In this document: positions 1 to 7,501 of the stretch, one piece after another
Layout of the letters: each line of letters opens with the position of its first letter
Numbering within the stretch: the first letter of the stretch is position 1
NCBI GenBank assembly: GCA_028065725.1
Contig: JAPTVL010000372.1
Span: forward strand, 1 to 61,267
DNA: 61,267 nucleotides
DNA from: Betaproteobacteria bacterium
Lineage (GTDB): Bacteria; Pseudomonadota; Gammaproteobacteria; Burkholderiales; Rhodocyclaceae
Direction: 5' to 3'
Position numbers and translations under genes: made by a program
The notes under the pieces: generated by a model
Told to the model about the DNA's origin: nothing
Databases searched by the model: none
What the model saw: only the letters and a program-made list of their open reading frames with translations

Positions 1-437
1 GCCTGGGCGACTTCAAGGGCAAGGCGGTGGTCCTGTTCTTCGGCTACACCCAGTGCCCCGATGTCTGCCCGACCACGCTATCCACCATGCGCGAGGCCAT
101 GACGCTGCTCGGCGACGATGCCAAACGGGTACAGGTGCTGTTCGCCACGGTGGATCCGGCGCGCGACACGCAGGCTCTGCTGGCCCAGTACGTGCCCGCC
201 TTCCATCCCGGCTTCCTCGGCCTCTACGCCGACGAACAGGGCATTGCCGCCGTAGCCAAGGACTTCAAGGTGTTCTACGCCAAGAGCCCGGGAAAAACTC
301 CCGACACCTACAGCATCGATCACTCTACCGGCAGCTTTGCCTTCGATCCGCAGGGCAAGCTCAGACTGCTGCTGCGCCACGGCGAGGCACCGGCCAACGT
401 CGCCGCCGACCTCAAGCTGCTGCTGGGCGGCAAATAA
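1..437 (+). CDS. SCO1/SenC family copper chaperone, 5' end outside the window
   Basis: The frame is open from the first bases, so the N-terminus is missing; the visible part is about 144 residues. It has the thioredoxin-like SCO fold markers: the CPDVC copper-binding pair in FGYTQCPDVCPTT, the VDPARDT stretch, and the conserved histidine in SIDHSTG. SCO proteins deliver copper to CuA centres of heme-copper oxidases and have been proposed to do so for N2O reductase. A second complete SCO gene lies at 14722-15339 within the nos run. The next gene starts 16 bp downstream on the same strand. Family call is firm; the client enzyme is not known from sequence. Confidence 0.93.
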   Translation, partial: LGDFKGKAVVLFFGYTQCPDVCPTTLSTMREAMTLLGDDAKRVQVLFATVDPARDTQALLAQYVPAFHPGFLGLYADEQGIAAVAKDFKVFYAKSPGKTPDTYSIDHSTGSFAFDPQGKLRLLLRHGEAPANVAADLKLLLGGK

Positions 438-453
438 ACCACAAGGATTCCCG

Positions 454-891
454 ATGAAACAACTTGCACTGCTGCTGCTCGCCTGCCTCGCGCTGCCGGT
501 GATCGACGTGATGGCCGCTGAACCGGCCAAACCGGCGATCAATCTCGACATCGGCACGCCGCCGGTCATTGTCGTCAAGCATTCCATCGCGCAACGCACT
601 TCGCGCCTGGTGCGCTTTTACGAGGCCGGCGAAATCGGCCTGGGCCAGGACGGCTTCATCTACCTGCGCGACGGCGTCAAGATGAACCTGGCCAAGCGCC
701 AGATCGCGGAAAAACTGATCGACATCGAAAACCAGGAACGCCGGGCGCTGGTGCAGGCGCTGGCCGACAGCAACCACCGCCGCGATGCCGAGCCCGAAAT
801 CTGGGAACTCATGCGCGCGCGCTGGAACCAGCAGTGGAAGTCCGGCTGGTGGTTGCGCGACGCCGCCGGCAAATGGAGCCGCAAGCCCTGA
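454..891 (+). CDS. periplasmic YdbL/DUF1318-like protein
   Basis: 145 residues starting at ATG 454, just after an AAGGA-like ribosome site, with a Sec signal peptide ending near MAAEPA. The middle (GEIGLGQDGFIYLRDG, then a helix rich in Ala/Glu/Arg with NQERRALVQALADSN) resembles the DUF1318 pattern of YdbL-like proteins: a glycine-containing DG(Y/F) motif followed by a helix with RRAL. The function of the family is not established. Upstream is the SCO gene, so a shared transcript is likely. The homology call is by eye and moderate. Confidence 0.6.
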   Translation: MKQLALLLLACLALPVIDVMAAEPAKPAINLDIGTPPVIVVKHSIAQRTSRLVRFYEAGEIGLGQDGFIYLRDGVKMNLAKRQIAEKLIDIENQERRALVQALADSNHRRDAEPEIWELMRARWNQQWKSGWWLRDAAGKWSRKP

Positions 892-905
892 CCGGCGGCG
901 CCGAT

Positions 906-1124
906 CTACTTTTTCGAAGGCGCCGGCGGCCGGTATTTCTTGTACACCGCCTCGGCATCCTGCTCCGCGCGCTTCAGCGTGCAGATCGATGGATCGTCGT
1001 CGTGGCCGCTGAAAAAATCATCGGCCTGCGCCCGCATCACCATGTTGATGGCCGCCTTGTCCCTGGCGCCGAACAGTTCGGTGATCAGGGTCGCGACTTC
1101 GTCGAGATGCTCTTCGTAGGTCAT
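906..1124 (-). CDS. small hypothetical protein, coupled partner of a HicA-like gene
   Basis: 72 residues, acidic N-terminal half (MTYEEHLDEVATLITELFG) and a basic Pro/Lys tail. I do not recognise the family. Its ATG at 1122-1124 overlaps the TGA of the upstream HicA-like gene (1121-1123), so the two are translationally coupled. It has none of the HicB features seen in the antitoxin at 59153-59371 (no YxAFVPDLPGC-type fold motif). It could be a non-canonical antitoxin or simply a co-expressed protein. Confidence 0.65.
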   Translation of the reverse strand: MTYEEHLDEVATLITELFGARDKAAINMVMRAQADDFFSGHDDDPSICTLKRAEQDAEAVYKKYRPPAPSKK

Positions 1125-1405
1125 GACGACTTGTCCTGCTCGTCGTAGCTGGACAGGCTGACGCCCGCGGCGGCGAGGTGTTCGCGCAGGTATTTGATGT
1201 CGGTGCGGCCCATCTCGTTGCCATGGTGCGGATGATGCACCGTGAATTCGTGGCGGTTCAGGATGACGCGAAAGCGCGCGCCATGACCCGGCTCGACGCT
1301 GGCGCCGAGATGATGCAGCAGGGATTCGACTTCGCGCCACTGCACATTGCTGCTCACCGGGTCATGAAAGATGGCCTGCAGGACGTTGCGGTGCTTGTTG
1401 CTCAT
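1121..1405 (-). CDS. HicA-family (YcfA-like) protein, possible toxin
   Basis: 94 residues. The pattern of an N-terminal helix (VLQAIFHDPV), W-x-E-V-E-S-LL, LGA, an arginine-rich strand (GARFRVILN) and HPHHG followed by a helix matches the double-stranded-RNA-binding-like HicA fold, in the subgroup usually annotated HicA family toxin. The partner is the overlapping 72-residue gene downstream, not a HicB homologue. It lies 52 bp before the end of nirN in the same orientation. Toxicity is inference; only the fold resemblance is seen. Confidence 0.7.
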   Translation of the reverse strand: MSNKHRNVLQAIFHDPVSSNVQWREVESLLHHLGASVEPGHGARFRVILNRHEFTVHHPHHGNEMGRTDIKYLREHLAAAGVSLSSYDEQDKSS

Positions 1406-1457
1406 GGCTGGACCCTCCGCCGATCGCGATCCGGCTACGATACTCCAGCTTGACGCC

Positions 1458-3035
1458 TCAGTGGCTGGTACCCTCGGAACGGTTGATCTTGTTGTAGAGG
1501 TTGTACTTGCCCACCGGCTTGTCCATCGGGATGCGCTTCACTTCCTTGAAGGTGGCGGCGTCGAACACGATCAGCGCCCCGCCGTCGGCCTTGCGTTCCC
1601 AGAGGCTGGCCAGCACATACCGGCCGTCGCGCGTGAACTCGACGTGGGCCAGGGTCTTGCCCGGATCGGTCTTCACCTCGGCGACCTTCTCCAGCGTGCG
1701 CTTGTCGATCACCTGCAGCGTGTCCTTGCCCTTCGACATCATCGAATCGGTCCAGGCATAGGGCGTGTTCTCGTGGCTGCGCATGAAGAAGCCGGGGCCC
1801 AGGGTCGGGATGGTCTTGAGCGTCGCCCAGTCCTTCATGTCGATCACCGTGATCAGGCCTTCCTTGAGGTTGGGCGTAGCCATCACGGTGCGGTTCTGCG
1901 CGCCCTGCGGCGGCTTGTAGTTCCAGGTGATGCCCGAGCCCAGATGCGGCATCCCGGGCAGCTTGAGGTCGGCGATCTTCTTCCTCACGTCTAGATTGAC
2001 CACCTGACCCTTGCCGGCCTCGCGGCTGGAGCCCATCAGCTCCGAATAATTCTGGGTGAAGAAGAAGTCGTCGAGCGGCTCGGTGAGAAAGCTGCGGCGC
2101 GGGTTGAGGAAGCCGGGGATGAAGCTGCCTTCCTTGTACTTGAAGTCGTGCACCATGCCGATCGGGATGTCGTCTGCCTTCGGGTTGTAGCTGATCTCCC
2201 ACACCTCGGGTACGTCCTTCAGCGCGGCGACGAAGCTCTGACGCGGCGCCGCGTCATACACCGCCGAGACGCGCGAGCTTTCCTTGCGCTCCTTGTTCCA
2301 GACTTCATGCACCTTGAGCAGGTTCAGGTCGGCATCGAGCAGTACCAGCGTGTGCGGCAGGTAGTTGGCCACCGCCAGATACTTGCCGTCGCCCGAAACG
2401 GCGACGTTGCGCGTGTTGATGCCGGCGCGGATCTCGGCCACCACCTTGAGGTTCCAGATGTCGAACTTGGTGATCCAGCCGTCGCGCGAGGCAAAGAACA
2501 CGTAGCGTCCGTCGGGCGTGAACTTCGGCCCGCCGTGCAGCGCATAGCGGCTGGGGAAGCGGTGGATCGGCTCCAGCTTGTCGCCGTCGAGCACCGTGAC
2601 GTGGTGGTCGCCGGTTTCGACCACGATGAACAAATTCATCATGTCCACCCCCTTGAACACTTCCGCAGGCTTGGCCGGCAGGCTGCCCGGTGCGAAATTG
2701 ACGATGCGCGAGGCCTTGATGTCGGCTTCGGCAAGAGTCGGCGCCGGCGACACGGCAGTGTAGATGTAGTCGGCCAGCGCGGCGATCTCTTCCTTGCTCA
2801 TGCGGTCGGCAAAGCCCAGCATCTGGGTTGCGGCACGGCCCGCCGTAATAATCTTGATCGCTTCGGGCTTGCGCAGCCGCGCCAGGCTTTCCGGCAGCAG
2901 CGCCGGTCCGGTCAGGCCCAGCCGGCCGGGGCCGTGGCACACGGCGCAATGCTGCTGGTAGAGCGCCGCCGGTTCGGCGGCAAGCACGGGCAAGGCATTG
3001 GCCAGCAGGAGGCCAAGCACGGCAAGTGTCTTCAT
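1458..3035 (-). CDS. nirN: NirN, cytochrome c/d1-type dihydro-heme d1 dehydrogenase
   Basis: 525 residues from ATG 3035, with a signal peptide (ending VLAAE) and one heme c site CAVCH at residues 29-33, then an eight-bladed d1-type beta-propeller similar to NirS (repeated VxDGDKLEPI, SRDGWITKFD, GPGFFMRSH motifs). NirN performs the last oxidation in heme d1 synthesis in the periplasm. The linker between the heme c and d1 domains carries one copy of the dispersed motif (2734-2756). The start overlaps the end of nirJ by 4 bp, so the two are coupled. A longer frame extending to 3350 is antisense overlap with nirJ and is not used. Confidence 0.95.
   Translation of the reverse strand: MKTLAVLGLLLANALPVLAAEPAALYQQHCAVCHGPGRLGLTGPALLPESLARLRKPEAIKIITAGRAATQMLGFADRMSKEEIAALADYIYTAVSPAPTLAEADIKASRIVNFAPGSLPAKPAEVFKGVDMMNLFIVVETGDHHVTVLDGDKLEPIHRFPSRYALHGGPKFTPDGRYVFFASRDGWITKFDIWNLKVVAEIRAGINTRNVAVSGDGKYLAVANYLPHTLVLLDADLNLLKVHEVWNKERKESSRVSAVYDAAPRQSFVAALKDVPEVWEISYNPKADDIPIGMVHDFKYKEGSFIPGFLNPRRSFLTEPLDDFFFTQNYSELMGSSREAGKGQVVNLDVRKKIADLKLPGMPHLGSGITWNYKPPQGAQNRTVMATPNLKEGLITVIDMKDWATLKTIPTLGPGFFMRSHENTPYAWTDSMMSKGKDTLQVIDKRTLEKVAEVKTDPGKTLAHVEFTRDGRYVLASLWERKADGGALIVFDAATFKEVKRIPMDKPVGKYNLYNKINRSEGTSH
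2734..2756 (-). repeat. dispersed 23-bp motif, copy 1 (inside nirN)
   Basis: GCCGT-GTC-GCCGGCGCCGACTCT on the minus strand; two differences from the core. It reads AVSPAPTL in the linker between the heme c and d1 domains. Confidence 0.7.
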
Positions 3036-4174
3036 GCGATTCCTATCTCTTCGTCGGTCAGGTAGCAGCCCGGATCCTCGGCCCATGGATCGCCGGTGAG
3101 CTGCTGGGCGCGCACCCGCGTGTTGCCGCCGCAGATATCGAAATGGGCGCAGGCACCGCAGCGTCCGCCGACCTTGCGCGGCTGCGCCTTGAGGCCGGCC
3201 ATCAGCGAATCCGAGGTATCCATCCAGATCTCGCCGAAGCTGCGCTCGCGCACATTGCCCAGCGTGTGATGCCACCACATGGTGTCGGGATGGACGTTGC
3301 CGAGGTTGTCGATGTTGGCCACGTTCATGCCACTGGAATTGCCGCCCCACTGCGCGAGTTTCTTGCGGATGTGTTCGACCTTCTCCGGGAAGCGCCGGTG
3401 CAGCCAGTACAGCAGATAGACGCCGTCGGCATCGTTGTTGCCTGTGGTGAATTCCTTCTGCAGCCCCTTCTGCTGATAGTCCCAGCAGGTGTCGAACAGC
3501 AGATCCATGGCGTTGCGCGTCATCTGGTGCAGGGCATCGTCCTTGCGGTTCTTGTTGCCGCGTCCGGCGTAGTTCAGGTGCGAAAAATAGAAACGGTCGA
3601 TGCCTTCGTCCTCGACCAGCTTGAGCAGGCCGGGCAAGTCCTGGAAGTTGTCCTGGGTCATGGTGTAGCGCACGCCGACCTTGAGCCCCGCGTCGCGGCA
3701 GAGGCGGATGCCGGCCAGCGACAGATCGAAGGCGCCCTCTTTGCGGCGGAACTTGTCGTGCGTGGCGCCCAGGCCGTCGAGGCTGACGCCGACGTAGTCG
3801 TAGCCGATCTCGCGGATGCGCTCGAACATGGTCGCGTCGATCAGCGTGCCGTTGCTGGAGAGTGCGGTGAAGAAACCCATCTGCTTGGCGCGCGCCGAAA
3901 TCTGAAAAATGTCCGGCCGCAACAGCGGCTCGCCGCCGGAGAGGATCAGCGCCGGAACCCGGAAGGCCTTGAGCTGGTCCATGACGCGGAACACTTCTTC
4001 GGTACTCAGCTCGCCGGCAAAGTCCTTGTCGGCGGAGATGGAATAGCAGTGCTTGCAGGTCAGGTTGCAGCGCCGTACCAGGTTCCAGATCACCACCGGC
4101 CCGGGTGGCTTGCGCGCCGGCCCGAGCGGCGTCGGCGCGGCGATTTCCTGCATGAACTGGGAAATTCTGAACAT
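3032..4174 (-). CDS. nirJ: NirJ, radical SAM heme d1 biosynthesis protein
   Basis: 380 residues. The radical SAM site CNLTCKHC (Cys36, 40, 43) is followed by the GGEP motif (LSGGEPLLRP), and a C-terminal SPASM-like cluster is seen in CGACAHFDICGG and DPGC. NirJ converts the decarboxylated siroheme intermediate by removing propionate side chains on the way to heme d1. I chose ATG 4174 (MFRISQFMQEI), which matches how NirJ proteins begin. A frame-extending ATG at 4222 would start inside the FNR-type box at 4209-4222. The gene overlaps nirN downstream. Confidence 0.95.
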   Translation of the reverse strand: MFRISQFMQEIAAPTPLGPARKPPGPVVIWNLVRRCNLTCKHCYSISADKDFAGELSTEEVFRVMDQLKAFRVPALILSGGEPLLRPDIFQISARAKQMGFFTALSSNGTLIDATMFERIREIGYDYVGVSLDGLGATHDKFRRKEGAFDLSLAGIRLCRDAGLKVGVRYTMTQDNFQDLPGLLKLVEDEGIDRFYFSHLNYAGRGNKNRKDDALHQMTRNAMDLLFDTCWDYQQKGLQKEFTTGNNDADGVYLLYWLHRRFPEKVEHIRKKLAQWGGNSSGMNVANIDNLGNVHPDTMWWHHTLGNVRERSFGEIWMDTSDSLMAGLKAQPRKVGGRCGACAHFDICGGNTRVRAQQLTGDPWAEDPGCYLTDEEIGIA

Positions 4175-4208
4175 GGCAACATTAGGCGCAAAGGAAGCGG
4201 CAAGTGCT

Positions 4209-4222
4209 TTGACTGACGTCAA
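4209..4222. promoter_or_regulatory. FNR/DNR-type box between nirJ and the ankyrin gene
   Basis: TTGAC-TGAC-GTCAA, a perfect inverted repeat with a 4-bp spacer, as recognised by the FNR/DNR/NNR family. It lies 35 bp before the nirJ start and 88 bp before the divergent gene at 4311. For nirJ a standard -41.5 position would put the transcript start at or near the ATG. For the plus-strand gene it would give a leader of about 50 nt. It may serve both. Confidence 0.75.
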
Positions 4223-4310
4223 GCGCAGCGCCGGATTAACTGCCCGCGGTCAAGCAAATCCGCGGCCGCACAGGTTACTATTTCCGGCATCCAAAGGCGA
4301 GGCGAACACG

Positions 4311-4808
4311 ATGATGCACAAAATCCTCATCCACATCATGCTGCTCTGTGCATGCGCGCTGCCGCCGGGCATCAGCCTGGCCGCCGATGCCCCCCTGGGC
4401 ATGAACGAGCAGCCGATCCACGACGCGGCGCGCATGGGCAACCGGCAGCAGGTCGAGAGCATCCTCAAAGCCACGCCCCAGGCGCGCGACGCGCGCAGCC
4501 CGCTGGGCATCACGCCACTGCATTACGCGGCCATGAACCAGGACAGCGGCCCGCTCAAGGCGCTGCTGGCGGCCGGCGCCGCAGTGAACGCGCGCGACAG
4601 CGAAGGCCGCACGCCGCTGCACATGGCGGCCTTTTCCACACGAACCGCCAACGGCAAATTGCTGCTGCAGGCCGGCGCCGACCCGGCCCTGAAGACCGAT
4701 GCCGGCCGCGACGTGCTGAGCATGGCACGCAAGGTCCGCGCCGACGAACTGGCCGGCGAGATCTCGCTGTGGATCCTCAAGGGCTGCAAACCGGGCAAGC
4801 CGTGCTGA
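4311..4808 (+). CDS. periplasmic ankyrin-repeat protein
   Basis: 165 residues with a signal peptide (ISLAADA). It has about three ankyrin units: IHDAARMGNRQQVESIL, then TPLHYAAMNQDSGPLKALLAAGA, then TPLHMAAF..GKLLLQAGADP. The C-terminus has two Cys (GCKPGKPC). A ribosome site (AAAGGCGAGG) precedes ATG 4311; the next codon is also ATG. The end overlaps the GTG start of the DUF411 gene, so the pair is coupled. It is divergent from nirJ across an FNR-type box, which suggests denitrifying or low-oxygen expression. Exported ankyrin proteins often act in stress or binding roles; no function can be assigned. Confidence 0.8.
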   Translation: MMHKILIHIMLLCACALPPGISLAADAPLGMNEQPIHDAARMGNRQQVESILKATPQARDARSPLGITPLHYAAMNQDSGPLKALLAAGAAVNARDSEGRTPLHMAAFSTRTANGKLLLQAGADPALKTDAGRDVLSMARKVRADELAGEISLWILKGCKPGKPC

Positions 4809-5308
4809 GCCGGACCCTGCTCGCGCTGCTGCTTGCGGCAGCAACCTGCAGCGCCGCCGCCGGCGACGAAGCCCTGCCCCCCGTCGTCGTCTACGCCCCC
4901 AGCCCCTGCCTGGCCTGCATCGACTGGGCCGATCATCTGCGCCAGAACGGCTTCACGGTCAGCATCGAAGAAACCCTGCTGGCCAACATGCCGAAGCTCA
5001 AGCGCTGGCTCAACGTGCCGGCGGAACTCGAATCGGTGCACACGGCGAAGGTCGGCCGCTATTTCGTCGAAGGCCACGTGCCGGCCGAGGACATCAAGCT
5101 GCTGCTCAAGGAAAAGCCGCGCGCCCGCGGCCTCGCCGTGCCGGGCCTGCCGCGCGGCGCGCCGGGGCGCGAAGTCTCCAACCCCTTCTGCGAAACGGCC
5201 TGCACCATCCTCGACAACGCCGGCCAGGACCGCGAAATCCGCCGCGAAGCCTACAACACGCTGCTGGTCGGGCCGGATGGCAAGACCAGCGTGTTCGCCC
5301 GGCACTAG
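4802..5308 (+). CDS. exported DUF411 protein
   Basis: 168 residues from GTG 4802, which overlaps the preceding TGA. A signal peptide (CSAAAGDE) is followed by the DUF411 pattern: YAPSPCLACIDWADHLRQNGF, then VPAELESVHTA, then YFVEGHVPAEDIKLLL. DUF411 proteins are periplasmic and usually found beside copper-handling genes. Here the first Cys pair is CxxC (CLAC), and a second pair occurs in FCETACTI. A metal-binding role for this pair in nitrite or N2O respiration is inference. Confidence 0.82.
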   Translation: MLSRTLLALLLAAATCSAAAGDEALPPVVVYAPSPCLACIDWADHLRQNGFTVSIEETLLANMPKLKRWLNVPAELESVHTAKVGRYFVEGHVPAEDIKLLLKEKPRARGLAVPGLPRGAPGREVSNPFCETACTILDNAGQDREIRREAYNTLLVGPDGKTSVFARH

Positions 5309-5319
5309 AGGGGGAAGCA

Positions 5320-5558
5320 ATGGCTGACGGCCAGAAGAGCCGTTCGGCCTTCGAGTTCTTGACAGTCAACTATCCGAGGCGCGCCGGCGCCGGCTCCTCG
5401 CGACCGATGAATACACATCGACGTTGCAACGGCTGATCGATTTGGTCAGCGCTGCAACGGACAGCGGCCCCACTGGGCAATTCGCGGGCAACGCCAACGG
5501 TGCAGTCATCCGGCACTGTTTGTTGGAGCGAACAGCCCCGCCCGCGCATGTTCGCTGA
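5320..5558 (+). pseudogene. possible remnant of a small gene
   Basis: A strong ribosome site (GGGGGAAG) precedes ATG 5320, but the frame stops after 38 codons. In another frame a coding-like stretch continues (LLATDEYTSTLQRLIDLVSA..) to a stop at 5556-5558, inside the end of the nhaR-like gene. One frameshift near 5385 would join them. I do not recognise the protein. The alternative is plain intergenic DNA. Confidence 0.25.
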
Positions 5559-6417
5559 CCGCCCGCGCTGCGGGATGAGTCAGTCGCCGTTCTGCGGAAA
5601 TCAGGAAAAACCGCTCGCGCAGGTCTTCCGTTTTACCGAGGCTGATGACCTTGTAGTGGGCCATGACGTCCGGCACGCTGGCCGCCGGCGCGGGAAACAC
5701 CCCGGCACCGGCTTCGCCGAAGGCTTTCATCAGGGCGCTGTCATCGAACTCGCCGACGATGCGCATGTGCCGCTCCTGCCGTTCCAGCCAGCGCGGCAGG
5801 GCGCCATGGAGCGCGCTGTCGCGGCCGGGCAGCAGCAGCGGCGCGCCGTCGAGGCAGGCGGGGAAATCGCCGCTCAGCCGCGCGGCGAGCGCCGGTGCGG
5901 CCATGAAGGCAAGCGCCGATTCGCCCAGCGGGTGGCTGTAGCCCTTGATGTCCGTTCCCGGCGGCATGGGCCGGTCGGCCAGCACCATGTCCAGGCGGTG
6001 GATGGCGAGATCGGCCAGCAGGCGATCGAGGCGATCTTCCTGGCATACCAGGCGCACGGCTTCGGGTAGCTCCAGCACCGGCGCCAGCAGGCGGTGGGCG
6101 ATGAACTTCGGCACCACGTCGGCGATGCCGACGCGAAAAGTGATGAAGCGCTCCTCGCCGCCGTTCCTCAGCAGGTCCTCCAGTTCGGCGCCGGTCTGGA
6201 AAATTTCCTCCGCGTAGGATTGCGCCAGCCGCCCCGCCTCGGTCAGTTCGAGGCGGCGCCCGGCGCGGCGGAACAACGGCACCCCGAGTCGTTCCTCGAA
6301 CTGGGAGACTTGCCCGGAAAGAGTTTGCGGCGTCAGGTGCAGACGCTCCGCGGCGCGGATGATGCCCCCCGCGCGGGCGACGGCGAGAAAGTAATGCAGG
6401 TGCTTGTAATTGAGCAT
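5506..6417 (-). CDS. nhaR: LysR-family regulator, NhaR-like
   Basis: 303 residues from ATG 6417 (MLNYKHLHYF). The N-terminal winged HTH is typical LysR, in the NhaR variant: LNYKHLHYFLAVARAGGI, TPQTLSGQVSQFEERLG, LFRRAGRRLELTEAG. The C-terminal domain (VGIADVVPKFIAHRLL) is also NhaR-like. NhaR activates sodium/proton antiporter genes in enterics; no antiporter is adjacent here. It is divergent from the HPF gene across 116 bp. The upstream in-frame codons to 6459 are low-complexity (MANNSKNTNNDKD) and less likely to be the start. Confidence 0.85.
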   Translation of the reverse strand: MLNYKHLHYFLAVARAGGIIRAAERLHLTPQTLSGQVSQFEERLGVPLFRRAGRRLELTEAGRLAQSYAEEIFQTGAELEDLLRNGGEERFITFRVGIADVVPKFIAHRLLAPVLELPEAVRLVCQEDRLDRLLADLAIHRLDMVLADRPMPPGTDIKGYSHPLGESALAFMAAPALAARLSGDFPACLDGAPLLLPGRDSALHGALPRWLERQERHMRIVGEFDDSALMKAFGEAGAGVFPAPAASVPDVMAHYKVISLGKTEDLRERFFLISAERRLTHPAARAVSEHARAGLFAPTNSAG

Positions 6418-6433
6418 GGCGTCTTTGTCGTTG

Positions 6434-6499
6434 TTCGTATTTTTCGAATTATTTGCCAACTATTATCTGTTTGTTACGAACAGTCAAGATACCCATAAT
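6434..6499 (+). promoter_or_regulatory. promoter of the HPF operon with inverted TTCG elements
   Basis: A sigma-70-like promoter, TTGTTA (6471-6476), 17 bp, CATAAT (6494-6499), faces the HPF gene. Upstream are TTCG (6434-6437) and CGAA (6445-6448), plus GTTCGT (6433-6438) mirrored by ACGAAC (6476-6481). These could be operator sites for the divergent LysR protein; that is inference. Confidence 0.5.
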
Positions 6500-6533
6500 T
6501 CCCTTGTTGGCTCATCTACCAGAGGGACGCTCC

Positions 6534-6890
6534 ATGAACATCCAGATCCATGCCCAAGACTTCACCCTGACCGAGGGGCTGCGCGACCACGTAGCCCGCC
6601 GCCTTACCTACGCTCTGAACCACGGCATCGACAGCGTGTCGCGGGTGGTGGTGCGCCTGTCCGATGTCAATGGTCCGCGCGGCGGCATCGATAAGCGCTG
6701 CGGCATCGAAATCCGCCTCAAAGGCTCGGCGACCATCGCCATCGAGGACACCGAAGTCGATCTCTACGTCGCCATCGATCGCGCCACGGAGCGTGCGGGA
6801 CGCACCCTGGATCGGCGACTGGCGCGCCGTCGCGAGTTCCCCGTGGTTCCGGTTTCCCTGCAGCAGCCGCCCATGGCGGAAGCGGAATGA
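6534..6890 (+). CDS. hpf: ribosome hibernation promoting factor (HPF/RaiA family)
   Basis: 118 residues starting MNIQIHAQDFTLTEGLRDHV, the classic N-terminus of the sigma-54-modulation/S30AE fold. It continues with the V(V)VRLSDVNGPRGG and DLYVAIDRATERAGRTLDRRL helix. It binds 70S ribosomes in stationary phase or stress. It is short, lacking the C-terminal extension of long HPF. Its stop overlaps the next ATG (ATGA at 6887-6890), starting a chain of coupled genes. Confidence 0.92.
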   Translation: MNIQIHAQDFTLTEGLRDHVARRLTYALNHGIDSVSRVVVRLSDVNGPRGGIDKRCGIEIRLKGSATIAIEDTEVDLYVAIDRATERAGRTLDRRLARRREFPVVPVSLQQPPMAEAE

Positions 6891-7501
6891 ACAGATCGGG
6901 ATTCATCGCCCTTGCGGCGCAGTTCACCCCCGCCATCTTTCGGGTACGCAGCGGCACCTGGCTGGCACTTGCCATCGGCATGGCGGGAGTTCTCGCGCTG
7001 CTGATCTGGGGAGCCTTGTCGATCGCCGCCTGGCTGTGGGGGCAGACGCAGGCGCTGACCGCAGCCGCGCCGGAAGGGGCACGAACCGTAATCGCCCAGG
7101 TGGAGAACACCGTGCCCGGCGCACGCGACAAGCTCGGCGAAATTCTGCCCGCGCTGAAGCCCGAGCCGCCGCCGCGCGACGTGTCGGGCACCGACATCAG
7201 CCCCGTGGCACGCTATCCCGGCCTGGCCCGCTCGCACTGGCAACGCGAAGGCCGCGAAATCACCGTGCGCTACGAAGGCCGGGCGGAATATGCGGCGGTC
7301 CTCGATCACTACGTCAGGGGCTTTGCCGCGCTGGGCTACGCCCAGAACGTGCTCTTCGCGGCCCCCGACCAAGAGCAGCACGAGTATCTGAAGGGCGGCG
7401 ACCGCGTTGCCTTCACGCTGGCACAAAGCCAAAAGGGCAAGGTCAAGCTAAGCCTGGTCGCCGTCCTGCCAGCGCCGACTTCCGCAAAGACACAACCATG
7501 A
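6887..7501 (+). CDS. hypothetical single-pass membrane protein
   Basis: 204 residues. One strong transmembrane helix lies at about residues 25-50 (WLALAIGMAGVLALLIWGAL), followed by a soluble domain with a VRYEGRAEYAAVLDHYVRGFAALGY segment. I do not recognise a family. It overlaps HPF upstream and the TerB/DUF697 gene downstream by ATGA junctions. The C-terminal tail VAVLPAPTSAKTQP is formed by a copy of the dispersed motif. Confidence 0.75.
   Translation: MNRSGFIALAAQFTPAIFRVRSGTWLALAIGMAGVLALLIWGALSIAAWLWGQTQALTAAAPEGARTVIAQVENTVPGARDKLGEILPALKPEPPPRDVSGTDISPVARYPGLARSHWQREGREITVRYEGRAEYAAVLDHYVRGFAALGYAQNVLFAAPDQEQHEYLKGGDRVAFTLAQSQKGKVKLSLVAVLPAPTSAKTQP
7460..7482 (+). repeat. dispersed 23-bp motif, copy 2 (end of hypothetical gene)
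   Basis: GCCGT-CCT-GCCAGCGCCGACTTC, one difference in the core. It encodes AVLPAPTS as the last residues but six of the protein. Confidence 0.75.

Noticed and set aside
3036..3350. Upstream extension of the nirN frame
   Set aside because: It lies inside nirJ, has no signal peptide at its start, and the true signal peptide begins at 3035.
3026..4216. Long plus-strand frame opposite nirJ
   Set aside because: Antisense shadow of a strong radical SAM gene; no recognisable domains, and high GC keeps such frames open.
5359..5369. TTGACAGTCAA as an FNR-type box
   Set aside because: The spacer is one base instead of four, so the half-sites are not in the right phase.
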